Shown: positions 1 through 7,982, counted from the stretch's first letter. The stretch: 64,000 nt of DNA from Amycolatopsis coloradensis (GCF_001953865.1 NZ_MQUQ01000007.1:58960-122959); one strand, 5' to 3'. Notes: generated by a model from the sequence alone, not told the origin. Numbers and translations are program-made.

Positions 1-173
1 CAGTGCGGGTACTTCTTGCGGTCGTAGCCGTCCATCGAACCGCGCGGCGCGACGGTGAGCTCGTCCAGCTGCTTACGCGCATTCGTGGGTTCCGCTCCGG
101 TTGCCGTCGGCTCGCCGCAGGCGGCCGTGACCACGACGACGGCGGCAAGGATGATCGAGGCGAGGCGCTTCAC
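1..173 (-). CDS. Secreted HNH-type nuclease-like lipoprotein, N-terminal part
   Basis: The 57 visible codons start at a GTG that overlaps the upstream stop by 4 bases (GTGA); the gene runs off the left edge. The N-terminus is a classic lipoprotein signal: Lys-Arg, a hydrophobic core, then the lipobox VTAAC with the lipidated Cys at residue 19. After a short linker it reads LDELTVAPRGSMDGYDR and KKYPH. This matches the start of actinobacterial exported HNH/DUF1524-type nuclease-like proteins, which typically read SMxGYxRxxFPHW here. The catalytic part lies outside the window, so nuclease activity is inferred only from this N-terminal signature. Coupling to the preceding 84-residue gene suggests co-translation. 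Confidence 0.65.
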   Translation of the reverse strand, partial: MKRLASIILAAVVVVTAACGEPTATGAEPTNARKQLDELTVAPRGSMDGYDRKKYPH

Positions 174-424
174 GCAGCACCTCCCCGAATGCGGGCCCGC
201 ACCGCGGCGACGAGCACGTCGACCTCGCGAGGCGTGGGCGTGTGGGTGTCGCCGGCGGCGTAGGCGTGCCCGTCGAGCACGTCGGTCGCCGAGGCGTCGA
301 GCGCTTGGCGGTCCCGGCGGCCGCCGAAGTCGGTGTCGAGCCGGGTGATCACCTGCTCGATGAGCACCGGATCGACGCCATGCTTCACGGCGTCGCAGTG
401 TCCGTTGTGGATGACGGTGGGCAT
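170..424 (-). CDS. Hypothetical 84-residue protein
   Basis: Unrecognised small soluble protein beginning MPTVIHNGHCDAVKHG. The ATG is chosen because GAGG lies just upstream and because a long hairpin at 465-504 occupies the potential upstream extension. The middle is acidic and polar and the C-terminus ends in RIRGGAA. There is no membrane segment or signal peptide. Its stop overlaps the start of the lipoprotein gene (GTGA), so the two are probably co-translated. No function can be assigned. Confidence 0.55.
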   Translation of the reverse strand: MPTVIHNGHCDAVKHGVDPVLIEQVITRLDTDFGGRRDRQALDASATDVLDGHAYAAGDTHTPTPREVDVLVAAVRARIRGGAA

Positions 425-464
425 GTGGCTGTCCTCGATGAAGTAGTAGGTGGGCAACGAAAGA

Positions 465-504
465 CCGGGGCTGTGGCTCACCGGCGGGTGAGCCACAGCC
501 CCGG
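465..504 (-). terminator. Perfect 18-bp stem-loop between genes
   Basis: An 18-bp perfect inverted repeat (465-482 with 487-504) with a four-base GGCG loop fills the gap between two minus-strand genes. There is no T-tract, so it may be a terminator without U-run, an attenuator or an mRNA-processing hairpin. Confidence 0.6.
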
Positions 505-533
505 AACGGGTTTCAGGTGGCGACAAAAGCGAG

Positions 534-776
534 TCAGGACCGCAGGTACGACACTGCGTCGGCCAGGGGGATCTTCGTGGCCAACGGGGCGCCGTCGCGG
601 AATTCGACGTTGTAGGCGGTGCCGTTGGCGTCGAGGTGGATGGAGCGGCGGGTGTCGATGTGCTTGTACCGCGTGATCTCGACCCCGTCGGAGGTGACGG
701 TTTCCATGCACATCAGGTCGGGCAGCAGGTCCGGCACGCTCAGCTTGGCCGGTCCCCAGTTCGGTTTGGTGTCCAC
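534..776 (-). CDS. Hypothetical 80-residue protein
   Basis: Starts at a GTG preceded by AAGGAG at ideal spacing (VDTKPNWGPAK), which decides the start over upstream in-frame codons. The protein is small and soluble, with alternating polar and hydrophobic strands (IHLDANGTAYNVEFRDG) suggesting a small beta-rich fold, and ends LADAVSYLRS. It lies between two stem-loops (465-504 and 815-845), so its transcript segment is hairpin-flanked. No family recognised. Confidence 0.6.
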   Translation of the reverse strand: MDTKPNWGPAKLSVPDLLPDLMCMETVTSDGVEITRYKHIDTRRSIHLDANGTAYNVEFRDGAPLATKIPLADAVSYLRS

Positions 777-814
777 AGCGATCTCCTTCGTGGTTGGCGA
801 AATAGCGACAGCCT

Positions 815-845
815 GGGGTCGAACCTCACGACGAGGTTCGACCCC
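815..845 (-). terminator. Perfect 13-bp stem-loop
   Basis: GGGGTCGAACCTC (815-827) pairs perfectly with 833-845 around an ACGAC loop. It lies upstream of the ribosome site of the 80-residue gene and downstream of the membrane-protein gene. No U-tract is seen. The rest of the 777-1017 gap holds nothing recognisable. Confidence 0.55.
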
Positions 846-1017
846 CGGCGCGGCCGGATGATCGAGCGGCGGGTGTTGAGTGGTGGAGCCGGGCGGCTGC
901 ATGGCTACCTGGTTCGGTAGCCGGAGGAACGGTGGATGGGCCAGCGGGCGGACGTTGCCGTCGGGCCGGGAATCCTCGACTCCATCCCGACGGGGCAGGT
1001 CGGTCGAGCGGGCCGTC

Positions 1018-1656
1018 CTATTGGAGCGCGGTGATTACTGGCGGCCGCTGTACGTCTTCGATCTCAGCGTCCTGCCGGTTCGCCAGGTTCTCGGCGATCA
1101 GGTTGAGACCCCAGCCAAGGGCTGCGTGCAGGAGGTACAAGAGGGCGGCCGGGGCCAGGCGCAGCGCAAGCTGCGGCCCCAACCCGGTGAACGCGGCCGG
1201 GATGTTGGCCGACCAGGCCATCGCCAGGTCCGGAACAACCGGCGCGATCAGCAACGCGATCAGAGCGAGGTAGGCCACCGAGGTGGTGCGGGCCAGGGCG
1301 CGACCATCGCGGTCGAGCTGGATCCGCTTGTAGGTGTCCAGGTGTTGGGGATGGTGGGTCCAGCCGCGGTCGCCGTAGATGACATCCCTCCCGACCCTGA
1401 TGACCATCAGGAGCAGCAGGGCGATCACGCCGCCGGTAAGCAGGTGCTGCGGGCTGCGGCCGGTAGCGGCGGGCCACAGCCACAGCTCAGGGTGCGCGAT
1501 GACGATCAGGTAGAACACGATCGCGGCCGCGCCCCACAGGGCCAGCTCGGCGAGGGCCTGTGCGTTGCGCAGCTGGTCATGGAAGTAGGTGTTGAACCGC
1601 AGCGGAGGCTCCGGCCGGTGGGTCTTCGGGTCGGGTTCATCGGTGAGCTCGCGCAT
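1018..1656 (-). CDS. Polytopic membrane protein, 212 residues
   Basis: ATG start preceded by AAAGGACC. The hydrophilic N-terminus (MRELTDEPDPKTHRPEPPLR) is followed by about four membrane helices: one around LWGAAAIVFYLIVIAH, one around GVIALLLLMVI, one around VAYLALIALLIAPVV, and a last one near the C-terminus (LRLAPAALLYLLHAAL). The cytoplasmic loop between helices 2 and 3 is charged (DRGWTHHPQHLDTYKR). No enzymatic motif. Position next to an FtsK-like ATPase and a small membrane protein suggests a transfer-operon membrane component; this is inference from context. Confidence 0.7.
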   Translation of the reverse strand: MRELTDEPDPKTHRPEPPLRFNTYFHDQLRNAQALAELALWGAAAIVFYLIVIAHPELWLWPAATGRSPQHLLTGGVIALLLLMVIRVGRDVIYGDRGWTHHPQHLDTYKRIQLDRDGRALARTTSVAYLALIALLIAPVVPDLAMAWSANIPAAFTGLGPQLALRLAPAALLYLLHAALGWGLNLIAENLANRQDAEIEDVQRPPVITALQ

Positions 1657-1849
1657 GGGAGGTCCTTTCCAGGTGGGGCGGGATGGGATGGCGGGGCAGA
1701 TCCCGGGGTTGGCCGGGGTTCCCGGTGCAGGGCGGTTCGGCGGGCGCAGCGGCAATCGCTGCCCGGTAGCATTGGCGGGCGATCAGCGCAGCGACGACGC
1801 CGAGAACGGCGAACGCGAGGGCCCCGATGAAGGCCAGCGTCGCGATCAC
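1637..1849 (-). CDS. Small single-helix membrane protein, about 70 residues
   Basis: Starts at GTG 1849, which overlaps the stop of the upstream ATPase gene (GTGA); an alternative GTG lies six bases earlier at 1855 with GAGGAGG upstream. The N-terminus is one long hydrophobic helix (IATLAFIGALAFAVLGVVAALIA) followed by a Pro/Arg-rich tail. Its 3' end overlaps the start of the 212-residue membrane gene by 20 bases. Tight coupling on both sides supports a real gene; function unknown. Confidence 0.6.
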   Translation of the reverse strand: MIATLAFIGALAFAVLGVVAALIARQCYRAAIAAAPAEPPCTGNPGQPRDLPRHPIPPHLERTSHARAHR

Positions 1850-2658
1850 GGCCACAGGTCCCTCCTCACTGGAGTGGGCGGGGCGATGTAGAAGCCGTCG
1901 AACACCGTCGCGGTGGCCGGGTCGAGCGCGTCGTCGGGCGCGATCTCGGTGCGCAGCCAGGGATCCCCGTCGGCGAGGTACGGCACCTGAGTGTCGTGCT
2001 CGTTCCCGACGGCGTCGCGGATCCGCGCGATGCCCGCGAGGGTGCGGGATCCACGCATCTGGATGCGGTTGGTGCTCGACAGAAGCCTCCACGGTGGCCG
2101 TTGCCCAGCCAGGTTCGGGTTGTCGTCCTGAATCAGGATGGGCAGAAGCGCGATGTTGAGCTTCCGGGCGCGGCGGGCGACCCACATCCAGCGCTGCGGC
2201 CGGTTCCCGACGATCCGGTCGGCTCCTTCCACCACCGCCAGGATCACCGGCAGTTCGGTGCCGGCGAGACTCCGCTCGCCGCGGTCTCGCAGGATCTCGG
2301 CACGGACTTCCACCGCGTCGTGCAGCAGGTCGATCGCCGTGCCCGGGGTCGTGTTCAGGATCGGGATGCTCGCGATCTCCGCGAGCAGCGGGTTCTCCAT
2401 CCCGCCGGAAAGATCGGTGTAGAGGGTGGTGAGCGGCACGACCTGGCTCGCGCGGGCGGCGGCGGCCAGTGCCCGCGCGGTGGTGCTCTTGCCGCTGCCC
2501 TTCGGGCCGGAGATCACGCCGCTGAAGGTGTGGACGTCCCCGGCGAGGTCGAACCAGGCGGGCCCGGCTCCGTCGAGCCGGGTGCCGAGGCCGAGGTGTC
2601 CGGAGTGGTCCCAGGCCAGGGCAGGTGTCGCGGCGGGAGTGGTGATCATGGTGGTCAC
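1846..2658 (-). CDS. FtsK/SpoIIIE-like P-loop ATPase, small form
   Basis: GTG start with AAGGAG nine bases upstream gives 270 residues. Walker A is GPKGSGKS at about residues 50-58 and Walker B is VILAVVEGADR at about 135-146. The fold order resembles the motor domain of FtsK-type DNA translocases, but the N-terminal membrane part and the C-terminal winged helix are absent and the size is about half the usual. It ends in an overlap with a small membrane protein. Context with a full FtsK-like protein at 4110-6299 suggests a second, accessory transfer ATPase. Substrate unknown. Confidence 0.65.
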   Translation of the reverse strand: MTTMITTPAATPALAWDHSGHLGLGTRLDGAGPAWFDLAGDVHTFSGVISGPKGSGKSTTARALAAAARASQVVPLTTLYTDLSGGMENPLLAEIASIPILNTTPGTAIDLLHDAVEVRAEILRDRGERSLAGTELPVILAVVEGADRIVGNRPQRWMWVARRARKLNIALLPILIQDDNPNLAGQRPPWRLLSSTNRIQMRGSRTLAGIARIRDAVGNEHDTQVPYLADGDPWLRTEIAPDDALDPATATVFDGFYIAPPTPVRRDLWP

Positions 2659-2695
2659 AAGCGGGCTCCTTCCGTGAGATGGTTGACTTGGCGAG

Positions 2696-3226
2696 TCAGG
2701 CGGGGGCGCCGAGTTCGTCGCCGACGCCGACGCCGATGCCGTCGGCCTCGTCGTGTTCGACGGCGTTCTCACCGTCGGGGCGGCGGGACACCGCAAGCGC
2801 GAGGCGTTCGGTGAGCCGGGTGCCGATGCCGAGATCGATCGCGCGGTCGATCAAGGCGTTGAGCCGCACTGCCAGGACCCAGCCGGGCTGGTCGACGACG
2901 CGGGAGGCCATGCAGGCCATGACGGCTCGCTGGTAGGGCTGCTGCTCCAGCTCGGGCAGCAGGCCGGGGGCGCGGGGCCGGTCGTGGGCGCGGGCGGCGG
3001 CCAGGTCGGCCAGCAGCACGATCATGCGAGTGTCGTCGGCGTCCTCGACGAGGCCGGTCAAGGTGGCCAAGTCGTCGGTGGCTTCGGCGAGCTCGGCGAG
3101 CAGCTGTGCGTCTTCGACGTCGCTATCGCTGCGGGACATCGAGTGCACGAGCCCGTCGATGAGGTCCGCGATTTCGAGGCGGCGGGCGCTCGTGGCGGAG
3201 GCGAGGTGGGCGAGAGTGCCCGTCAT
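2696..3226 (-). CDS. Hypothetical 176-residue alpha-helical protein
   Basis: ATG preceded by GGAAGGACG. The protein is acidic and helix-rich, with leucine-heavy heptad-like stretches (DAQLLAELAEATDDLATL) that could form coiled coils. It is soluble and unrecognised. It sits directly upstream of the small FtsK-like ATPase gene (38-base gap), so the two are likely one transcription unit. It could be an adaptor for the ATPase, but only position supports that. Confidence 0.6.
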   Translation of the reverse strand: MTGTLAHLASATSARRLEIADLIDGLVHSMSRSDSDVEDAQLLAELAEATDDLATLTGLVEDADDTRMIVLLADLAAARAHDRPRAPGLLPELEQQPYQRAVMACMASRVVDQPGWVLAVRLNALIDRAIDLGIGTRLTERLALAVSRRPDGENAVEHDEADGIGVGVGDELGAPA

Positions 3227-3437
3227 GCAGTACGTCCTTCCAGGTTGGTGTCGTGGCGAGAGATACGAGACCTGCGAGACCTATCCGGCCTCGCAGATAC
3301 GGGGCGGTGGTGGGGCGCTACAGGTCGCGGGTGCTGCCGAGGAGCTTGCGGCCGAGGCGGACCTTCGTGCCGGATCTCTTGTCAGCGCGGCGAAGAACAG
3401 CAGGAGCTTCATGGAGGCCTTCCCGGGACGGCGACGG

Positions 3438-3474
3438 CGACGGCCCCGTCCGGGGAAACTGGGCGGGGCCGTCG
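3438..3474 (-). terminator. 11-bp stem-loop in intergenic gap
   Basis: CGACGGCCCCG (3438-3448) pairs with 3464-3474 across a 15-base loop, in the gap between the 176-residue gene and the gene ending at 3494. The remaining 3227-3437 holds nothing recognisable beyond a partial CTGCGAG/CTCGCAG dyad near 3270-3297. Confidence 0.5.
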
Positions 3475-3493
3475 CAGGACAGCGAGGACTGGT

Positions 3494-3994
3494 TCAGCGG
3501 GCCGGGAACACCGGGAGGGCATCGGGCGGGGTCTTGGCGCTGTCCCGCTGACGACGGAACTCCGTCTCGGCGGCGTCGAGGCGCAGGCTCGCATGGTCGG
3601 CCCAGCCTTTGGCGGTGCGGAGCGCGCCGCTCGCCGTGCGCTTTTCGGTGCCTGCTTCGTGGCGGAGCACGCCGAGGATTGCGGTGACCGCGGCCTGGGT
3701 CTCGCTCCGGAGATCAAGCGTGATGCCGTACGGGTTCATGTAGGTGTGCTGGCGGATCAGGTGGCGGACGATGTCGGCGGCGTTCGTGAACAGCGTGCTG
3801 GGTTCGGTGTCGCCAGCGGTGGTGAGCAGCCTCTCGTGCAGGGCGAGCAGGTCGGTCACGATGTCGTCGCCGAGTTCAGCGGGCCAGTCACGGGTCCAGT
3901 CGGGAACCGGGTACGCCCGCCCCGACCTGGTCTTGCCGGGGCATGGCGGGCGCCAGGCGCGTCGCCGGTGCGGGGGTGGCGCGTTTCCTGGTGA
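3494..3994 (-). CDS. Hypothetical protein with apparent frameshift
   Basis: Two pieces are visible. An ATG at 3994, with AGAAGGG upstream, opens a frame MFTRKRATPAPATRLAPA that hits a stop after 36 codons. A second frame, offset by one base, is coding-like from about 3925 on (RAYPVPDWTRDWPAELGDD) and continues to the stop at 3494; its first start is GTG 3859 but it has no good ribosome site there. One-base correction near 3900-3940 would give about 166 residues. The C-terminal 121 residues are helical and end DALPVFPAR. Family unknown; it lies just downstream of the large FtsK-like gene. Confidence 0.5.
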   Translation of the reverse strand, partial: SPGNAPPPHRRRAWRPPCPGKTRSGRAYPVPDWTRDWPAELGDDIVTDLLALHERLLTTAGDTEPSTLFTNAADIVRHLIRQHTYMNPYGITLDLRSETQAAVTAILGVLRHEAGTEKRTASGALRTAKGWADHASLRLDAAETEFRRQRDSAKTPPDALPVFPAR

Positions 3995-4047
3995 ACATGC
4001 TGTGTCCCTTCTTGATGGTGGGGGTGGCGCATGGCGGGGTAGAGGTG

Positions 4048-4079
4048 TGCGAGGCCTGCGAGTACTCGCAGGCCTCGCA
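4048..4079. repeat. 32-bp perfect palindrome
   Basis: TGCGAGGCCTGCGAGT and its exact reverse complement form a 32-bp palindrome centred on AGTACT, between the FtsK-like gene and the frameshifted gene. With essentially no loop it would extrude as a cruciform in DNA or fold to a long hairpin in the transcript. It could be a terminator or a protein-binding site. Confidence 0.65.
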
Positions 4080-4109
4080 GTACCGTGTGGCGGCGGTGGA
4101 GACGCGGGG

Positions 4110-6299
4110 CTATTTGACGCGGTAGACGGCGTCGCGGACCTTGGTTAGGCGGGTCTCGCCGATGGCTTTGATGTGCCGGCGCACGACTTGCGGGCTGATG
4201 GCGAGGCCTTCGGCGAGGTCGTTGACGTGCCAGTCGCCGCCCTTGCGGAGCATGATCATCACTCGCTCGGCGCCCGGGGTGAGCGGCTTGGCGGGCAGGG
4301 TGATGACGCCGCCGCCGAGAGCGGGCAGCTCGACCAGCGGTGCGCCCGGTGCGGGTTCGGCACCAGGGGTGTCCTTCGAGTCATCCTCCTCGTCGAAGGA
4401 GAAGTCGCCGCTTTCCATCGCGGCGAGTTCCAGTTCGAGCTCGCGGCGTTTCTCCTGCGCGATCTCGAACCGGCGGACGTACACGTCGCCGGCCGCGTTC
4501 GCGGTTCCGTTGTCCAGTTCCCAGGGTGTGAGGCTGGCCAGCCACTCGGCCGGGTTCTGCACGTAGGCGGCGCGGAACGCTGCGAGCCGGAGCGCGGCTT
4601 TGGATTTGATGTAGCCGAAGCCGGGCAGTTCCGGCAGGACGGTCGGGTCGGGCATGCCCGAGGGCAGCAGCGTGCTGTCGGACTTCTCGGTGGTGCGCAG
4701 GGCGATGAGATTGAACCCGGCCAGGCTGCTGCGCAGCAGTTTGGAGTCGCCGAACGCGCCTAGGGTGTAGATGTGCCCGACGGCGAGCAGGCCGATGCCG
4801 TTCTTGCGGATCTTCTTTGCCAGCAGCCCGAAGATCTCGCCGTAGGTCAGGCCGCTCGGCGAGACCTCGTTGAACACGTCGGCGGACTCGTCGATGATCA
4901 CCATGACGCCGGGCAGGGCCCGGGTGTGGGTAAACCCTTTCTGCCTGTTAACGGCCAGGCGCTTGGAGCGGTACCGCACGCCGCCCTTCATCGCGCCGAC
5001 GAGGGCGTCGATGTTGCAGGTCGGGTCGTCGTCATCACCGAGCCCGGCCAGCGGCCAGTCGGCCAGTTCCATTAGTGCGGGTGAGGATTGGCCTTCCTGC
5101 GGGTCGAGGTACCAGATCTCGATACCCATCTTGCGCAGCCCGATCGCGATCAGCTCGACCACGCGGGACTTGCCCGCGTTGGTGCCGCCGAAGATGTAGC
5201 CGCCCAGCAGCGCGTCCTCGACCAGCACGGTGAACAGGGCGTCGCCCTCGCCGTCGGCGTAGGGGCCGAGGACGATGTGGGTGCCCCGCTCGTCCTGGAC
5301 GATCTGCGGGCCCTCGTAGGCCACCCCGGACATGACCGGGGAGTTGTCGATGACCCGCAGTTCGATCACCGCCGGGTCGTCGATGTCGGGCAGTTCGAAC
5401 GCGATCCGCGGTTCGGCGACCTTGATCGCGCCCGCGATCTTGTCGACCGCGCCGCGGGCCATGGCCAGGGTCTGCTTCCCGGCCTTGAGCTGGACGGTGA
5501 ACGCGCGGCCGTTGGTCAGCGCACCCTTGTACTCGATGGTGCTGCCCGGCAGGGCGCCGCCGTCGGTGGCGGCCACGTCGGCTTCCCAGCCTGCGATGAT
5601 CTCGCTGGTCGGCCGTTTCTTGAAGTCCACGACCGGGCGAGCGCTCGTCTCCGTCTGCTTGGCGGCGGGGGTCGGGGCCGGGCCGACCGGGTAGGCGGGG
5701 CGGATCCGCTGCCACCAGCGGGCCGACAGGCTCACGGTGCCCAGGCCGAGCGCTAGCCACATCTCGGCGGCGGTGACGCCGGTGAGCGGGGCGGTAGCGC
5801 ACCAGGCGCAGGCCGCGCCGAGGCCGGTCTTGAGCCGCCCGGCCATGCCGGAGCGCTCCAGCTGCTCTCCGACCTTCTTCTGCGCCAGCTTGTAGGCGAT
5901 CATGCCGCCGGCCAGCGCGGTGGCGCCGGTGCCCCCGGAGATGGCGAGGTCGGCCAGGTCCATGCCGAGCAGGCCGGGGCCGTCGACGAGTCCGGCGACT
6001 AGGGCGCCGGTCGAGCCGAGCGCGGCGGTGCCCGCAGCGGCGTACCAGGGACGCAGGGCACGGCGGTTGCGATAGAGCAGCGGGGTCTTGTGCATGGTCG
6101 CGGCGGTGACCGCGACGCGTTTGGTGGTGGCGGCGGCCTTTCTCGCCGTCTCCACCCGATCGCGCAGGGTCTTGGGTTCGGTGTCTTCTCCGGCGGGCTG
6201 CTTCTGGAGGCCGTGTTTCTGCTGGAACACGTCATCGAGGGACCGCAGGTCGGCGGTGGTGTCGTTCTTGCGTGTCTGGCGGCGGATGCGAGTGGACAT
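4110..6299 (-). CDS. FtsK/SpoIIIE-type conjugative DNA translocase
   Basis: Start ATG (MSTRIRRQTRKND) gives 729 residues. Hydrophobic segments lie at about 90-150 and 170-205, consistent with a membrane-anchored N-terminus. The motor domain has Walker A GGTNAGKSR at about 372-380 and Walker B GVMVIIDESADVF at about 465-475. The last 40 residues form a winged helix (VNDLAEGLAISPQVVRRHIK), the place where FtsK and Streptomyces TraB proteins carry their DNA-recognition domain. Known role of the family: hexameric pumping of double-stranded DNA through the membrane. Assignment to mycelial-type conjugation is inferred from the operon of small membrane proteins around it. Confidence 0.8.
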   Translation of the reverse strand: MSTRIRRQTRKNDTTADLRSLDDVFQQKHGLQKQPAGEDTEPKTLRDRVETARKAAATTKRVAVTAATMHKTPLLYRNRRALRPWYAAAGTAALGSTGALVAGLVDGPGLLGMDLADLAISGGTGATALAGGMIAYKLAQKKVGEQLERSGMAGRLKTGLGAACAWCATAPLTGVTAAEMWLALGLGTVSLSARWWQRIRPAYPVGPAPTPAAKQTETSARPVVDFKKRPTSEIIAGWEADVAATDGGALPGSTIEYKGALTNGRAFTVQLKAGKQTLAMARGAVDKIAGAIKVAEPRIAFELPDIDDPAVIELRVIDNSPVMSGVAYEGPQIVQDERGTHIVLGPYADGEGDALFTVLVEDALLGGYIFGGTNAGKSRVVELIAIGLRKMGIEIWYLDPQEGQSSPALMELADWPLAGLGDDDDPTCNIDALVGAMKGGVRYRSKRLAVNRQKGFTHTRALPGVMVIIDESADVFNEVSPSGLTYGEIFGLLAKKIRKNGIGLLAVGHIYTLGAFGDSKLLRSSLAGFNLIALRTTEKSDSTLLPSGMPDPTVLPELPGFGYIKSKAALRLAAFRAAYVQNPAEWLASLTPWELDNGTANAAGDVYVRRFEIAQEKRRELELELAAMESGDFSFDEEDDSKDTPGAEPAPGAPLVELPALGGGVITLPAKPLTPGAERVMIMLRKGGDWHVNDLAEGLAISPQVVRRHIKAIGETRLTKVRDAVYRVK

Positions 6300-6348
6300 G
6301 GGCTGCTGTCCCTCCTTCGAAGGGCTGTGTGTAATGGCGTGGCGGTGC

Positions 6349-6410
6349 GTGCGCGGGCCGGGAATCGAACCCGGCCACCCCGGCGGCCGCGAAGGAACCG
6401 CCGGGGTGCC
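6349..6410 (-). ncRNA. tRNA-like T-arm plus hairpin element, copy A
   Basis: Read on the minus strand, an 11-bp perfect stem (6398-6408 with 6376-6386) is followed directly by a 7-bp stem (6370-6376 with 6356-6362) closing the seven-base loop TTCGATT, the invariant tRNA T-loop. Flanks GCGCC and GCGCACGCAC resemble an acceptor-like closing sequence. No D-arm or normal anticodon arm is present. It sits 50 bases upstream of the FtsK-like start codon. A second copy of the same layout lies at about 7436-7506. Confidence 0.45.
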
Positions 6411-6426
6411 GTTTCGGCGCCGTGGA

Positions 6427-7392
6427 TCAGGCGTTCTCGTACATCTCGCGCTTACCGGCGCGGTTGCCGCTGGCCTTCGCGGCCTGTACCTGCTCGGCGA
6501 TGCCGGTCTGCTTGCGAAAGATGTTCGCGACCTTGGTGAAGGCGCTGTCGGCGGTACCGGCGGCCTCACCGGCTTCGGTCACTGCGGCGGCGGCGGCCCG
6601 GTACTTGAGGGCCGCGCGCTTGAGCTCCTCGCGGGCGAGCTCCAGCCCGGCGATGGGTTTTCCCTCGACACCAAGTTTGCGCAGCGAGGCGATGGCCACT
6701 TCGACCTGCGCGAGTGCGGCCTCCTGCACGCTCGCGGTGGCGATGAGCTCGGCGGCCCTGGAGTCGGTCTTGACCTTGAGGTCCTTCATCGCGGTGCCCA
6801 TCGCGTGGGGGTATGCGATGGCCTCGGTGAGGTTGGTGATTTCGGGATTGATGGTGGTTGCAGTCACAAGCGGTTCCTTTCCTTCGGTGGGGGCGGGGCG
6901 TGGTTTGAATTCGAGGACCTCGGCGTCCGGCGTGGCGTCGTCGACTGCCTGGTTCTGCTTCCCGGCCTTCTTGTCCTCGTGGCGGGTCGTCGCGGCGTCC
7001 TTGGCCTTGGCGGCTGCGTTCTTGGTCTTGTCCCAGACGACACCTCGCCGTTTGGCCCACTTCTCTTTCCGTGCGGCGGCCTTCTCCAACCTGGCCGTCC
7101 TCTTGGCGATGTAGGCGTCGGTTCGGCGCTTCTCGTCCTTGTGTCGCCACTTCTTCCTCCGGCGGTAACGGCTGGACGAGGCGTCGGCCCAGTCTTCGAC
7201 GCTGTTGGTGACCAGCCGTCCGAGGTAGCCGCGAATGCCGGGTGCTGGTGACTTGCCGGGATTGTGGGCCTTCCAGCGTTCGGTGCTGGGCAGCTCGTGT
7301 CGTCCTTTCGCGACAGCGATGCTGTCCGCGACGTCGCGAACGACGCCGCGTGTCATGAAGAACGCGACACCGCAGATGATCAGAATTTCCAC
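6427..7392 (-). CDS. Membrane-anchored coiled-coil protein, 321 residues
   Basis: GTG start with AGGAGGAG upstream; the neighbouring ATG is out of frame and stops at once. The N-terminus is a short hydrophobic anchor (EILIICGVAFFM). A very basic middle follows (RYRRRKKWRHKDEKRR; many Lys/Arg to about residue 125), then an Ala-rich helical C-terminal half with heptad character. The basic region could bind DNA. The gene stands just upstream of the FtsK-like translocase with tRNA-like elements on both sides. No known family; a transfer-complex role is inference. Confidence 0.6.
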   Translation of the reverse strand: MEILIICGVAFFMTRGVVRDVADSIAVAKGRHELPSTERWKAHNPGKSPAPGIRGYLGRLVTNSVEDWADASSSRYRRRKKWRHKDEKRRTDAYIAKRTARLEKAAARKEKWAKRRGVVWDKTKNAAAKAKDAATTRHEDKKAGKQNQAVDDATPDAEVLEFKPRPAPTEGKEPLVTATTINPEITNLTEAIAYPHAMGTAMKDLKVKTDSRAAELIATASVQEAALAQVEVAIASLRKLGVEGKPIAGLELAREELKRAALKYRAAAAAVTEAGEAAGTADSAFTKVANIFRKQTGIAEQVQAAKASGNRAGKREMYENA

Positions 7393-7435
7393 ATCGCTCT
7401 CCTCCTCTGAATTTGGACTGGTGGATGGGTGTGCG

Positions 7436-7506
7436 TGCCCCTGGCGGGAATCGAACCCACCCCGTCCGCTCGCGTGATGCTCGTGGACGGAACCGTTGGG
7501 GCGCCT
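7436..7506 (-). ncRNA. tRNA-like T-arm plus hairpin element, copy B
   Basis: On the minus strand, GCGCCCCAACGG leads into a 6-bp hairpin (7485-7490 with 7462-7467), then a six-pair stem with one G-U (7456-7461 with 7443-7448) closing the T-loop TTCGATT, then GGGGCACGCAC. GCCCC and GGGGC can pair like an acceptor stem. Order and flanks match copy A while the hairpin sequences differ, which suggests conserved structure. It lies 50 bases upstream of the start of the 321-residue gene. Confidence 0.45.
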
Positions 7507-7521
7507 GGAAGAACGTCCGGG

Positions 7522-7965
7522 CTACTTGCCCTTGCCGACCATTTCGAAGAACCCGGCGGTGCCGACCTCGCGGACCTGGTCGGTGCCGTTCTTGATCCCG
7601 GCGGCGATCGGCCCGGCGGCGATGAGCGCGACGAGCGGCATCGCGATCAGGGCGAACCTCGCGAACTTGTCCGGCACTTTGTCGATCAGGTCGAAGAACG
7701 TGCCGACGACGAGGAACAGCAGCGCGGCACTGGCGACCAGGGTGACGGTGAGCCCGCCCGGAAGTACCCAGCCGAGCAGGCCGCCCACCGCCCATTCGAA
7801 GATCGCGCCGACGATCGAGGCCGCCAGGCACGAGGAGGCGACCAGCAGCGCGATCGGGGACACGAACCAGGGGATCCATTTCTGTTTGCTCTTGGAGATC
7901 TTCTTCCAGAGGAAGAAGAAAAAAGCGGTCGGCAGCAGCATCAGCCAGCCAGCGGCAGAGAACAT
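7522..7965 (-). CDS. Polytopic membrane protein, 147 residues
   Basis: ATG preceded by AAAGGACT. About four membrane helices: the N-terminal one with FFFFLW, a second at PIALLVASSCLAASIVGAIF, a third at TVTLVASAALLFLVVGTFF, and a fourth at ALIAMPLVALIAAGPIAAG. A basic loop (KKISKSKQKW) follows helix 1. It ends GFFEMVGKGK. The gene is 17 bases downstream of the next membrane-protein gene and is almost certainly co-transcribed. A candidate pore or scaffold component of the transfer operon. Confidence 0.65.
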   Translation of the reverse strand: MFSAAGWLMLLPTAFFFFLWKKISKSKQKWIPWFVSPIALLVASSCLAASIVGAIFEWAVGGLLGWVLPGGLTVTLVASAALLFLVVGTFFDLIDKVPDKFARFALIAMPLVALIAAGPIAAGIKNGTDQVREVGTAGFFEMVGKGK

Positions 7966-7982
7966 GTCGGAGTCCTTTCAGG

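Noticed and set aside
4940..4955. TTAAC-containing site near CTGTTAACGG as a further copy of the shared operator
   Set aside because: Lies inside the FtsK-like coding region and lacks the second half of the dyad.
6349..6430. Canonical tRNA gene
   Set aside because: The T-arm is perfect but no D-arm, no seven-base anticodon loop and no full acceptor stem can be folded; kept only as a tRNA-like element.
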